DNA of 64,000 nucleotides from Hysterangium stoloniferum (Eukaryota > Basidiomycota > Agaricomycetes > Hysterangiales > Hysterangiaceae): assembly GCA_015178975.1 (NCBI GenBank), contig WHVD01000006.1:248001-312000 (forward strand), read 5' to 3'. Positions 50,895 to 60,541 of the stretch are shown here, piece by piece. The notes under the pieces are model-generated. The model had not been told where the DNA came from. It was given only the letters and a program-made list of their open reading frames with translations, and did not search any database. Position numbers and translations under genes: made by a program. Numbering within the stretch: position 1 is the first letter of the stretch; every line of letters starts with the position of its first letter.

Positions 50895-51588
50895 TTTCAG
50901 GTGTTTTCCGGTTCGCGTCAGTGCTAAATTAGTGTAACTTCGATTCATGAAATGTTAAGTTTGATTGTTCAGCGTAACTTTCATATGGAATTTAGAGATT
51001 CTAATTCAAAATGAGGTATATGTAGTATTATCACTGCTTTCCATTGTTTTCGCTGATACTACTGTATTCCTTCTAAGGTTGTCTCTGTGAATATCTTTTG
51101 TCAACTAAAGTTTTCTACTCCACACTCATTTCTCATCCAATGTAGGTCACCTTTAAAAACTTCGGTGCACCCCTGGAGAATAGGCAAGCATTTATCGCAA
51201 ACATTTCTCCCAAATGTTAATTTAATGACAACTGCAGCATAACCACTATTCTTGTTTGCCGCTTCTTTCTCGATCTGCGCAAATTAAACTCACAAAGTAA
51301 CTCCATGAATGCGACAAATGATCTCGTGGTCTCTACCTTCCAAGGGGCAGTGCGCAGTATAGGAAATTCTTTGATTGAGGACGTCGGAGATCTATACTAT
51401 ACACAAGGTTTTATTTCGGGGGCACATTGTGAAGGGGACCACCCCCTCCATTCAGAGGGGTGCCCAACCGAGGAGACATTTGGTCAGAGAATTGAAGGCC
51501 TTGATGCATAGTAATGCAAGGGACCACTCATAACTGTCGAAATACGGGTGACCATGTAGATTAGAAAATTATAACACTTGAAGGAGCA
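50895..51588. other. stretch between the two R1 copies
   Basis: About 690 bases with no recognised gene or element. A short frame at 51305-51511 has no motif. Confidence 0.4.
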
Positions 51589-51973
51589 ATTCTGGCCTAT
51601 CTGATTGTTGGGAATCTTAGGCTCTCATTCATAATTGTGAAAGTTATTTTATCTGAAGTCACAGCTGGCAGGATTGCTTCTCATTGAGCACTCGTAATCA
51701 TATATAACTACTTATTATACTGTATGCAGAATGTTGTTAATTTAATATCCTGAACATACAACAGTGAGCCAACACAGGAACTTGCTAATATGTCATATGG
51801 CATCCCTTTCAAATCATCAGTTACTAGGATGTACCTTAGGCTGTTTATTACATACCACTAGTATATGTATGCGCCGACCCTAGAAACGATCTATAACCTA
51901 TCTATTTGTGCAGCAAGGTAGCTTCTGTCAATGTTTCTGTCTATATGTTGTTGCGACTTAGTGGTATTACTTT
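51589..51973. repeat. unclassified repeat R1, short internally deleted copy
   Basis: Matches both ends of the long copy at 49581-50894 with the middle missing; the join is at about 51883. Its right edge is cut by the start of the copia LTR at 51974. Confidence 0.7.
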
Positions 51974-52154
51974 TGTTAAAGCTACTTGCACAGGAACTTA
52001 AGTATGCCTCTTAGTGAGTTAACAACTCCACTAAGAGGGTACATCCTCAACTCATAACTACTTATATATGTAGTTCAGGCACTCAACTCCGAACTATACG
52101 GGTGCAACCAACATTTGGTGTGTTCCTGATTAAATAATACTTATATCTCCAACA
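51974..52154 (-). repeat. 3' LTR of the copia fossil, 181 bases
   Basis: On minus it begins TGTTGGAGATATAAG, right after a purine tract (AAGGGAGGG), and ends GCTTTAACA. A palindromic segment CTTAGTGAG...CTCCACTAAG lies near 52009-52036. The partner LTR at 63908 shares its first 70 or so bases on plus and then differs. Confidence 0.85.
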
Positions 52155-53006
52155 CCCTCCCTTAATTGGAACACAGTCCGATAAGGTGTGAAAACATCTC
52201 AACTTTCTCATGGGCAAGAGCCTTCGTAAACATATCGGCAGGGTTGTCGTTTGTTGGTACATAGCAGACAGCAATGAGGTGTTTTCGAATGGTGTCACAT
52301 ATGAAGTGATAATGGATATCAATATGTTTGGTACATGCATGAAATTCATCGTTTTTTGTGATTGAGATACTGTAGCTGATTGATTGTCGCAGTTAAGTAC
52401 GATGGGGCAAACAAGTGGACGAGCGATTTTGGAAATAAATGTGCGGATCCACAGGGCTTCTTTTGTAGCATGCGTCACTGCGATATATTCTGCCTCAGTG
52501 GTTGATAGGGCAACTATCAGTTGTTTCTTAGAACTCCAGGATACGGCACCTCCATCGATTGTGAATACATATCCCAAAATTGAATGTCTGTGTTCTTGCG
52601 AGCACCAGTCTGCGTCAGTGAACCCTTCAAATCCTTTTCTCTCCCCTCTGATTTCCAATCACTGATTTCTCATTCCCTTTAGGAATCAAAAAACTCTTTT
52701 CACTGCTTCCCAATGGGAGTGACCCAGGTTCTGCATGAATTGTGTTAGTAATGAAACGGTGAATGCAATGTCTGGGCGTGTGCCAAGTGTGGCGTACATG
52801 AGTGAGCCTATCACTTCATGATAGAGTACATTCCTTATGTCTTTGTGTTAGCGTGGAGTGCTTGGTGATTGGGTGACAGAGAGGTGTTGGTGGGGATCAA
52901 GCAGTGTGGTTAGCAGTTTGGCATCCTGTAGGCCAAATCTTGTTAGGATCTTATCAATGTAAGCACCTTGTGAAAATGATATCGTTCGTGCATCGCAGTC
53001 CCATTC

Positions 53007-53590
53007 TGTTACGACCCGTTCCCGGATGTTTCAATATCCGACTTCCGGTCTCTCCATTCCCGACTTCCGATCCCCGACTTCCGACTTTGACCTCCGACTA
53101 CGGAACATCATAGTTACCGTATCATCCGCGTTCTTCGTTTGTTCCGCATTTGGTAATTTGTCCGTTGACAAGTATTCACTCGTTTGTTGTTGTATTCCCG
53201 TCTTGGAATATTGTCTTCCTAATATGTCTTATTGTATTTCCGTTTTAAGAACACTTCCGTTTCCGTCTTATTATGGTCTCAGTTTGTAGTACAATAACGA
53301 GTAGACTTATATTAGTTTCCGCGAATTTGTACTTTACTTTAGATCTGATATCGACTTAGTTTCTTATTCCTCCTCCCGTCTTTCTGTACGCTCGATATTC
53401 GGAACTCTTCAGAACTCTGAATATCCATATCTTCCGTCGTTAGTTCACTTCCGAAATTAAGGACACTGAGCGTTTGCGTAGAGGCGCAGCACATAAGCTG
53501 AAGCCGACGTCCTGACCCTATCGACGAGTTTCCGACTTCCCGGTGACTTCCCGATAGTTCCGGAATAAGTTCCCGACACGGCACTTAACA
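53007..53590 (+). repeat. 5' LTR of the young gypsy element
   Basis: Begins TGTTACGACCCG and ends GGCACTTAACA. A TATATTA box at 53308-53314 lies 33 bases before AGATCTGATAT at 53341, the predicted transcript start. Rich in CCGAC / TTCCG motifs in its first 100 bases. Confidence 0.95.
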
Positions 53591-53603
53591 GTATATCAGA
53601 TCT
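53591..53603 (+). promoter_or_regulatory. self-priming primer binding site
   Basis: The sequence just after the 5' LTR contains ATATCAGATCT (53593-53603), the exact reverse complement of AGATCTGATAT at 53341-53351 in the LTR. This 11-base pairing, at a plausible transcript 5' end, is the arrangement used by Tf1-type elements, which prime with their own RNA rather than a tRNA. Confidence 0.75.
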
Positions 53604-53624
53604 CAACTCTGCGACTCGCTCATC

Positions 53625-54848
53625 ATGGGTCCCAAACGCAAAGCTGCTGAAGGACCATCCCAACTTCAATCCCCGTTGCAACTTTACACCACCCAACTCG
53701 AAACCCCAATTCAGCCGACAACATCAGCTTCTGTCGAAGAAGTTACCGAGGAGGTTACCGAGGTAACGAAGGACACCAATGTTCCCCACACTACCGACAA
53801 CGAAGCAGAAGATCAACCGGATACATCGACAAAACCCTCCGATGATCAAACTGGAATGTTGCTTTTTAACTCCATTTCCAAATTCGCTGATTACTTGAAA
53901 TCCGCTGAGGATAGTAAAGAATCATCCCGCACCGGAGTCAAAGAACCCGAACCATTTACCGGCAAGGATCCGAAAAAATTGAAGAATTTCCTTCTTCAAT
54001 GCCGTTTCAGTTTCCGTGATCGACCCAATGCTTTTAAATCCGACAGTCGAAAAGTCAATTTTGCGCTCTCATATCTCAAGGATACCGCTCAGGATTGGTT
54101 CGAACCCGGACTATCCGGATTATCCGACGAGACACCCGTATGGCTCGACGACTGGGATGCTTTCGTGGAAGAACTGGAAACTAATTTCGGACCTTACGAC
54201 CAATCCGGCGAAGCAGAAAACGAACTAATGACGCTCAAGATGAAGGACAATCAACGAGTTTCCGATTATCTCGTCAAGTTCAATACCCTCGCCGCACGAT
54301 GTGGATGGGACGATTCCGCCCTCAGGCACCATTTCTATATGGGACTTCCGTCACGCCTTAAAGACGAAATCTGCAAAGATGGGAAGCCAAAAACTCTCCA
54401 ACTCATGCGGATGAAAGCTCAAACATCCGATGCCCGTTATTGGGAACGAAAAGCCGAGGTTTCTCGAGAGAACCCGACGGAACGTTCTCAGAACAACAAG
54501 GCGTCGACTAGCAAGTCTTCCGGCAACAACTCAGGCAATAATACCGGCTCTGGCACTAATACTGGCAAATCAAATTCCGACTGGAAGAAAGACAAGAAAT
54601 CCAACAAGGAAAAACAGTCAACTTCCGACAAACCCGACATTTCCCATTTGTTGGGTACCGACGGTAAACTCACCCCAAAGGAGAAACAACGGCGTATGGA
54701 CAACGACCTCTGCCTTTTCTGCGGAAAAGGCGGACACAAGGTTTCCGACTGTACCGTTAAATCTAGCTCTTCCAAGGCTCGCGCGGCAACTTCCACTACA
54801 ACTACAACGTCTAAGGATAAACCTGCCACGGAGTCGAAAAAAGAGTAA
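53625..54848 (+). CDS. gag: gag of the young gypsy element
   Basis: 407 residues. A polar N-terminus is followed by the retrotransposon gag fold (about residues 100-270, with LQCRFSFRDRP and WFEPGLSG) and a Ser/Asn/Gly/Lys-rich linker. One CCHC zinc knuckle comes near the end (CLFCGKGGHKVSDC). It forms the particle and packages RNA. pol follows in another frame, as usual for the family. Confidence 0.93.
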   Translation: MGPKRKAAEGPSQLQSPLQLYTTQLETPIQPTTSASVEEVTEEVTEVTKDTNVPHTTDNEAEDQPDTSTKPSDDQTGMLLFNSISKFADYLKSAEDSKESSRTGVKEPEPFTGKDPKKLKNFLLQCRFSFRDRPNAFKSDSRKVNFALSYLKDTAQDWFEPGLSGLSDETPVWLDDWDAFVEELETNFGPYDQSGEAENELMTLKMKDNQRVSDYLVKFNTLAARCGWDDSALRHHFYMGLPSRLKDEICKDGKPKTLQLMRMKAQTSDARYWERKAEVSRENPTERSQNNKASTSKSSGNNSGNNTGSGTNTGKSNSDWKKDKKSNKEKQSTSDKPDISHLLGTDGKLTPKEKQRRMDNDLCLFCGKGGHKVSDCTVKSSSSKARAATSTTTTTSKDKPATESKKE

Positions 54849-54988
54849 GCAACCCTCCGGAATCTACACGGACAGAGGGTTGCGTTGACTCTCTCCGTGT
54901 CTCCGAGGTTGTCCGTCTCAACGCGTCCGCTCTCTCTAATCCCGATTCATTATTTGTAAAACTCGTCTCTGACTTTCTTGGAAATTTA

Positions 54989-57900
54989 GTGTTCCAAGCT
55001 CTAATAGATTCCGGCTCCACACACTGTTTTGTAGATACCACCTTTGTCACGAAACATAATCTGAAACTCCATTCTGTTCCCGCAATTTCCTTGCGTTTGT
55101 TTGACGGCACTAGCAATACGGCAATTACTCAAGCCTGCGACATGTCTATCCGGTTCCCTTGTGGAACATCCCAGACGGTTACATTTTTCGTAACACAGTT
55201 GGACTCTAGCTGTTCGGCAGTTCTTGGATACAACTGGCTCACCCGATATAATCCGTTGATTGACTGGGTATTGGGCAGTATTACTTTCCGGACTCCCGAC
55301 ACTTCCGTTCCTCCTGCAGCGTCTTTTCCGGCCAACGCCTTTTCGGCATCAACGGCATCTCCGGCTTCTATCGAAACTTCCGAGCCCCCAAAAATCTCTC
55401 TCATCAACGCTTCGGCATTTGTTAGGGCGAGTAAACTGGATGGCTCGCAATGTTTTTCGATCAGCTTAAAAGTTGATGAAGCATCTGGACGTTTTGCAAC
55501 TCCAGAATTATCCGAGCTAAAAGCCGATCTGGAAGGAGTTCCCGAAAAATACCATGATTTCGCGGACATTTTCAGTAAGCAAAAAGCTGACAGGCTTGCA
55601 CCACATAGGCCTTACGACTTAAAAATCGATATTGAGCCTGGTTCAAACCCTCCGTTAGGACCTATTTACCCATTATCCCAATCGGAACTTTCGTCTATTC
55701 GGGAGTTCCTGGATGAACATTTGTCGATAGGTTTTATCCGTCCCTCAAAGTCTCCGTATGGAGCACCCGTCCTTTTCGTCCGTAAAAAGGATGGCTCCCT
55801 TCGACTCTGTGTCGATTTCAGAGGATTAAATTCCATCACACGGAAAGATAAGTATCCACTCCCACTCGTTACCGACTTACTCGACGCCCCACGGAAAGCT
55901 CGAATTTACACCAAAATAGACCTCAAACACGCCTATCATTTGGTTCGAATTGCCGAGGGTGACGAATGGAAAACTGCTTTTCGGACTCGCTATGGATCCT
56001 TTGAATGGTTGGTTATGCCGTTCGGCCTTACCAACGCCCCTTCCGCTTTTCAACGTTTTGTTAATGATATATTTTCCGACATGCTTGACGTATGTGTTAT
56101 AGTCTACTTGGACGACATTTTGGTATTTTCCGAGGATCCTGCTCTTCACGATGAACAGGTCCGTGAAGTCTTCCGAAGACTCCGAAAAAACGGTCTTTTC
56201 GCCAATGGTAAAAAATGTTATTTCGACATGGATTCTATTGAATACTTAGGTTTCATCATCGGCCCTGATGGTCTCCGAATGGATGAAACCAAGGTTCAAG
56301 TTGTCCGTGACTGGCCCGAACCACGGAAGGTCAAGGACATTCAATCATTTTTAGGTTTCGCCAACTTTTACCGTCGTTTTATTCGGAACTACTCGGATAT
56401 TACAGTACCGCTCACTCGTCTCACCCGTAAAACTCAACCATGGGTTTTTGACGACAAATGCCGCTCCGCCTTCCAGACTTTAAAAAATGCTTTCACTTCT
56501 GCCCCGATCCTTTCCCATTGGAAACCTGATTTTCCGATTATTGTGGAAACCGATGCTTCCGATTATGCAATTGCCGCGATTCTTTCCATTCAAGAGTCTG
56601 ACGGTGAAATTCATCCGGTCGCATTTCTTTCTCGGACACTTTCAGTATCCGAACTCAATTACGATGTTCATGATAAGGAACTTTTGGCAATTTTTGAAGC
56701 TTTCAAACATTGGCGCCATTATCTCGAAGGTTCCGCAACTCCCGTTGATGTCGTTACCGATCACAAAAATCTCGAATATTTTTCTACCACTAAACTTTTA
56801 ACCCGCCGGCAGGCCCGTTGGTCTGAATTTCTTTCCGCTTTCAACATGATTATCCGTTTTCGACCCGGACGTCTTGGTGGAAAACCAGATGCCATGACTC
56901 GACGATGGGACGTCTATCCTAAAGAGGGGGAAAGTAACTACGCTGTTGTTAATCCACATAACCTGAAACCGGTTTTTACAACGCAACAACTTTCCGCATC
57001 TATCCGAGCAACTTCCCTTTACTATCCAATTATGCGTAGCGTCATGATTATGGACATTGAACAATTACATCAAGATATCCTTTCCGCACTCACTTCCGAC
57101 CCGGCCCTCAAGCCACATTTAGACATTCCCGATAATCCCAACCAACCCCGATGGACACAAGACTCTCAAGGTTTTATCCGTCTCGATGGACGTATCTACG
57201 TTCCAGATTCCGACAATCTTCGACTCCGCGTACTTCAGTATAAACACGATCATCCAATCTCCGGACATTACGGCATCAACAATACTCTTGGTTTAATCCG
57301 TAGAGAATATACTTGGCCCAACCTCCGAGATTTCGTAACTCAGTTCTGTAAGTCATGCACCACCTGCTTACGCTCCAAAACCCAGAGGCATAAGCCATAC
57401 GGCCTTCTCAAGCAACTCCCGATACCAGAAAAACCCTGGAATTCAATTTCCATGGATTTCATCGAACAACTCCCAACTTCCGAAGGCTTTACATCCATTC
57501 TAGTCGTTGTGGACCGATTCTCGAAACAAGGCATTTTCATACCCACTCATGATACAATCACGTCCTTACAATTAGCGGAACTTTTCATTATTCACGTATT
57601 TTCCAAACACGGAGTTCCATCTCACGTAACTTCCGATCGAGGCTCCAAGTTCGTCTCCCATTTCTTCCAGGCCCTCGGAAAAGCCCTCGACATGAAACTA
57701 CACTTCACCTCGGGATATCACCCAGAAGGTGATGGACAAACGGAACGCGTTAATCAAACACTGGAACAATATCTCCGCATCTATTGTAATTACCAACAGG
57801 ACAACTGGAAATCCCTTCTTCCGATCGCGGAATTCGCCTACAATAACTCTCCGAATGCAACCACCGGCATATCTCCCTTCTTCGCCAATAAAGGCTATAA

Positions 57901-58534
57901 TCCGAATCTCACAGTACATTCCGAACGAGATTTGGCTTCTGTCCGTGCTCAAGAATTTATTACCGACCTCGACGAATTACATCAAGAACTTCGGAAAGCT
58001 ATTTCTTCCGCACAGGAACATTATCAACGTTCCGCGGACAAAAACAGGATCCCGCCTCCTAATTTTAAAGTTGGTGATCAGGTTTTTGTAAAAGCTCAAT
58101 TCTTCCGTACTACCCGACCTTCTAAAAAACTCGCTGAGAAATTCTTAGGACCTTTTGAAATTATAGCACAAGCCGGTTCACTTTCATGGACTCTCCGTCT
58201 TCCCGACAGTATGCGAGCAGTCCACCCCGTTTTCCACGTTTCCATGTTAGAACCTTGTGTTCCTAACTCTTTCCCGGAACGTATTCAACCTCCGTTCCCT
58301 CCGGTCATCATTGATGGAGAACCCGAATTCGAAGTTTCCGAAATATTGGATTCTAAAATCGACAATCGCCGACGTACTTGTAAATTGCTCTATTTAGTTA
58401 AATGGGCAGGTTATGAAGGTACCGACGAGGAAACTTCATGGATATTGGCCACGGAACTTGGACATGCTATGGAAATTGTTACTGACTTCCACACGGCTTA
58501 TCCAGGCAAACCCGGACCTTTATCATCACTCTAA
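54989..58534 (+). CDS. pol: pol of the young gypsy element (PR-RT-RH-IN-chromodomain)
   Basis: At least 1181 residues. Protease active site LIDSGST at the start; reverse transcriptase with VIVYLDDILVFS near residue 368 and LPFGLTNAP-type motifs; RNase H with ETDASDYA. The integrase has an HHCC finger (HYGINNTLG ... CKSCTTC) and the core residues in SMDFIEQLP, TSDRGSKF and PEGDGQTERVN. A C-terminal chromodomain (LYLVKWAGYEGTDEETSW) is thought to steer integration to marked chromatin. The reading frame is open upstream of 54989, so the mature pol likely begins earlier. Confidence 0.95.
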   Translation: MFQALIDSGSTHCFVDTTFVTKHNLKLHSVPAISLRLFDGTSNTAITQACDMSIRFPCGTSQTVTFFVTQLDSSCSAVLGYNWLTRYNPLIDWVLGSITFRTPDTSVPPAASFPANAFSASTASPASIETSEPPKISLINASAFVRASKLDGSQCFSISLKVDEASGRFATPELSELKADLEGVPEKYHDFADIFSKQKADRLAPHRPYDLKIDIEPGSNPPLGPIYPLSQSELSSIREFLDEHLSIGFIRPSKSPYGAPVLFVRKKDGSLRLCVDFRGLNSITRKDKYPLPLVTDLLDAPRKARIYTKIDLKHAYHLVRIAEGDEWKTAFRTRYGSFEWLVMPFGLTNAPSAFQRFVNDIFSDMLDVCVIVYLDDILVFSEDPALHDEQVREVFRRLRKNGLFANGKKCYFDMDSIEYLGFIIGPDGLRMDETKVQVVRDWPEPRKVKDIQSFLGFANFYRRFIRNYSDITVPLTRLTRKTQPWVFDDKCRSAFQTLKNAFTSAPILSHWKPDFPIIVETDASDYAIAAILSIQESDGEIHPVAFLSRTLSVSELNYDVHDKELLAIFEAFKHWRHYLEGSATPVDVVTDHKNLEYFSTTKLLTRRQARWSEFLSAFNMIIRFRPGRLGGKPDAMTRRWDVYPKEGESNYAVVNPHNLKPVFTTQQLSASIRATSLYYPIMRSVMIMDIEQLHQDILSALTSDPALKPHLDIPDNPNQPRWTQDSQGFIRLDGRIYVPDSDNLRLRVLQYKHDHPISGHYGINNTLGLIRREYTWPNLRDFVTQFCKSCTTCLRSKTQRHKPYGLLKQLPIPEKPWNSISMDFIEQLPTSEGFTSILVVVDRFSKQGIFIPTHDTITSLQLAELFIIHVFSKHGVPSHVTSDRGSKFVSHFFQALGKALDMKLHFTSGYHPEGDGQTERVNQTLEQYLRIYCNYQQDNWKSLLPIAEFAYNNSPNATTGISPFFANKGYNPNLTVHSERDLASVRAQEFITDLDELHQELRKAISSAQEHYQRSADKNRIPPPNFKVGDQVFVKAQFFRTTRPSKKLAEKFLGPFEIIAQAGSLSWTLRLPDSMRAVHPVFHVSMLEPCVPNSFPERIQPPFPPVIIDGEPEFEVSEILDSKIDNRRRTCKLLYLVKWAGYEGTDEETSWILATELGHAMEIVTDFHTAYPGKPGPLSSL

Positions 58535-58618
58535 TCCTTGTTCTTTTCTGTTCAGTTTCCGACACTTCCATTTTCCCACTCGTTTTAGGTTTTGCAAGTC
58601 AAAAAAATATTATTAAAT

Positions 58619-59773
58619 CTATCTTAAAGTCTCTGACACCCCAAATCCACCTTCCGTCCCAACCTCCGGCTCTTCAGCAATTTCCGCACTTTCCACCATA
58701 TCCTGTACCTCTTCATCTTCACTCTCTGATTCTTCCGGCTCTTTTCCCGACCCCCATCTCCGCTCCACACACTCCGCCAATGGATCGTTCGGCTGGTTTT
58801 TCGCTTTATCGGCAAATCGTTCGGATACCGCGATTACACCGATACTAACCATCATCTTCTCCAGGAAATCGTTTTGCCTCCGGAAATTCCGGACCAACGA
58901 ACGGAAACCTTTCTCCTGGATATCATTATGACGATCCATTGTATCCCGCATTTTCATGACTTCCGTCCCGATAAAAACCAACGCGTCGACGGTGTCCTTG
59001 AGAAGCTCAATGCCTGTACTATCCGTTTTCGACGTTTCAGTTTCCGTAGCTTTGGCCGCTCCTGAACTTCCCGCGTCGTTAGGTTTCGGAGTCTTCTCAC
59101 CTTTCGGAATTCTTTTTGAGGCAAGGGTGCACGGAAGTTTGAGAACCGCGCAAGGATAGCAAGTTCCGCCCCATTTTACCTTCTGTTTCCAACACGTCAT
59201 GTTCCGTATGGAACATCGATAACACGGAGTTTCATGGACGATTTCCATTCGTTCCGGAGCTTTGACTTTTGGTTTCTGTTTCGGAGGTTAAACAACTACC
59301 GTTTCCATTACAGATACACTTACTTTAGGACTCGAAGGCCCAGCTTCTCCCTCTACTTCCACCTCCACGGCTTTTCGCTGTACGCAACAGTTATCGGTTG
59401 GAACCACGGAAATCTATGGAATCGGACTCACCTTTCCTTCCCTTACCTCCTTACGTTTTTCCGCCGCCTCAGCTTCTTGTTGTTTCTTCACTTCTTCTTC
59501 CTTCAACCTCCGATCCTCCATCACTTTCCGCAACCTCGCCAACTCTTTTTCTTTTTCCGCCCTCGCCCGCTCCAATTCCCGCTTTTCCGCCTCCTCCGCC
59601 TCCTTCAACTCCTGCATCAACGCTTTTTCCTCCTCTTCCTGTCGTCACTTCAACTCCTCCATTTTCTGGCGTTTTTGTTGAAGTTCTGCGACCTTCGACA
59701 TCTTTTGAAGTACGGATATTTCGGTATCTGAGTCTTCCGGGGTAGTGATGAATAACGGCCGACGAATCGACAT
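58619..59773 (-). CDS. antisense gene of the young gypsy element (coiled coil plus Cys motif)
   Basis: Runs opposite to pol, between pol and the 3' LTR. The upstream part (about 59773-59430) encodes a long Glu/Lys/Arg coiled coil. The last block (59248-58619, 209 residues) has two C-x2-C pairs and two single cysteines (CYRCSIRNMTC near its start, then CYPCAVLKLPC), a predicted helix region and a strongly acidic tail. Gaps between blocks have GT...AG edges on the minus strand, so it may be spliced from an antisense transcript. The Cys spacing recalls small zinc-binding modules such as fungal Zn-cluster proteins. No known function. About one break is present. Confidence 0.6.
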
Positions 59774-59947
59774 ACAAGTTGTGGTTAAAGAAACAAAAAC
59801 GTTAATTCGAATATTTGGAGGTTTTTATACTCAGAATAACAGCCGAAACTCTCACCTCCATATTTGCGTAAATTTCACGACACATAACAATCAGCCGTCG
59901 CTTCAAACACTCAGTACCTAATCGCCTCTATGGGATTTCGGCCTAAC

Positions 59948-59954
59948 AGGGGGG
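59948..59954 (+). promoter_or_regulatory. polypurine tract of the young gypsy element
   Basis: AGGGGGG three bases upstream of the 3' LTR, the expected plus-strand primer site. Fossil B has the matching AAAGGGAGGG before its own LTR. Confidence 0.75.
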
Positions 59955-59957
59955 TAC

Positions 59958-60541
59958 TGTTACGACCCGTTCCCGGATGTTTCAATATCCGACTTCCGGT
60001 CTCTCCATTCCCGACTTCCGATCCCCGACTTCCGACTTTGACCTCCGACTACGGAACATCATAGTTACCGTATCATCCGCGTTCTTCGTTTGTTCCGCAT
60101 TTGGTAATTTGTCCGTTGACAAGTATTCACTCGTTTGTTGTTGTATTCCCGTCTTGGAATATTGTCTTCCTAATATGTCTTATTGTATTTCCGTTTTAAG
60201 AACACTTCCGTTTCCGTCTTATTATGGTCTCAGTTTGTAGTACAATAACGAGTAGACTTATATTAGTTTCCGCGAATTTGTACTTTACTTTAGATCTGAT
60301 ATCGACTTAGTTTCTTATTCCTCCTCCCGTCTTTCTGTACGCTCGATATTCGGAACTCTTCAGAACTCTGAATATCCATATCTTCCGTCGTTAGTTCACT
60401 TCCGAAATTAAGGACACTGAGCGTTTGCGTAGAGGCGCAGCACATAAGCTGAAGCCGACGTCCTGACCCTATCGACGAGTTTCCGACTTCCCGGTGACTT
60501 CCCGATAGTTCCGGAATAAGTTCCCGACACGGCACTTAACA
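59958..60541 (+). repeat. 3' LTR of the young gypsy element
   Basis: 584 bases, identical by eye to the 5' LTR at 53007-53590 (constant offset of 6951). Followed by the CATTC target copy at 60542. Confidence 0.95.

Larger units (their letters stand above)
53007..60541 (+). mobile_element. young Ty3/gypsy chromovirus, looks whole
   Basis: 7.5 kb with 584-base LTRs at both ends that look identical, flanked by the target duplication CATTC (53002-53006 and 60542-60546). Internal parts in order: self-priming site, gag, pol (protease, reverse transcriptase, RNase H, integrase, chromodomain), an antisense gene, a purine tract and the 3' LTR. The sense genes look whole; the antisense gene has about one break. 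Identical LTRs point to a very recent insertion, into an old copia copy. The chromodomain and Tf1-like priming place it near the Tf1/sushi branch of chromoviruses. Confidence 0.95.

Noticed and set aside
53026-53289. 87-residue frame in the gypsy LTR, repeated at 59977-60240
   Set aside because: It lies wholly inside the LTRs and is duplicated only because the LTRs are identical; no coding motif.
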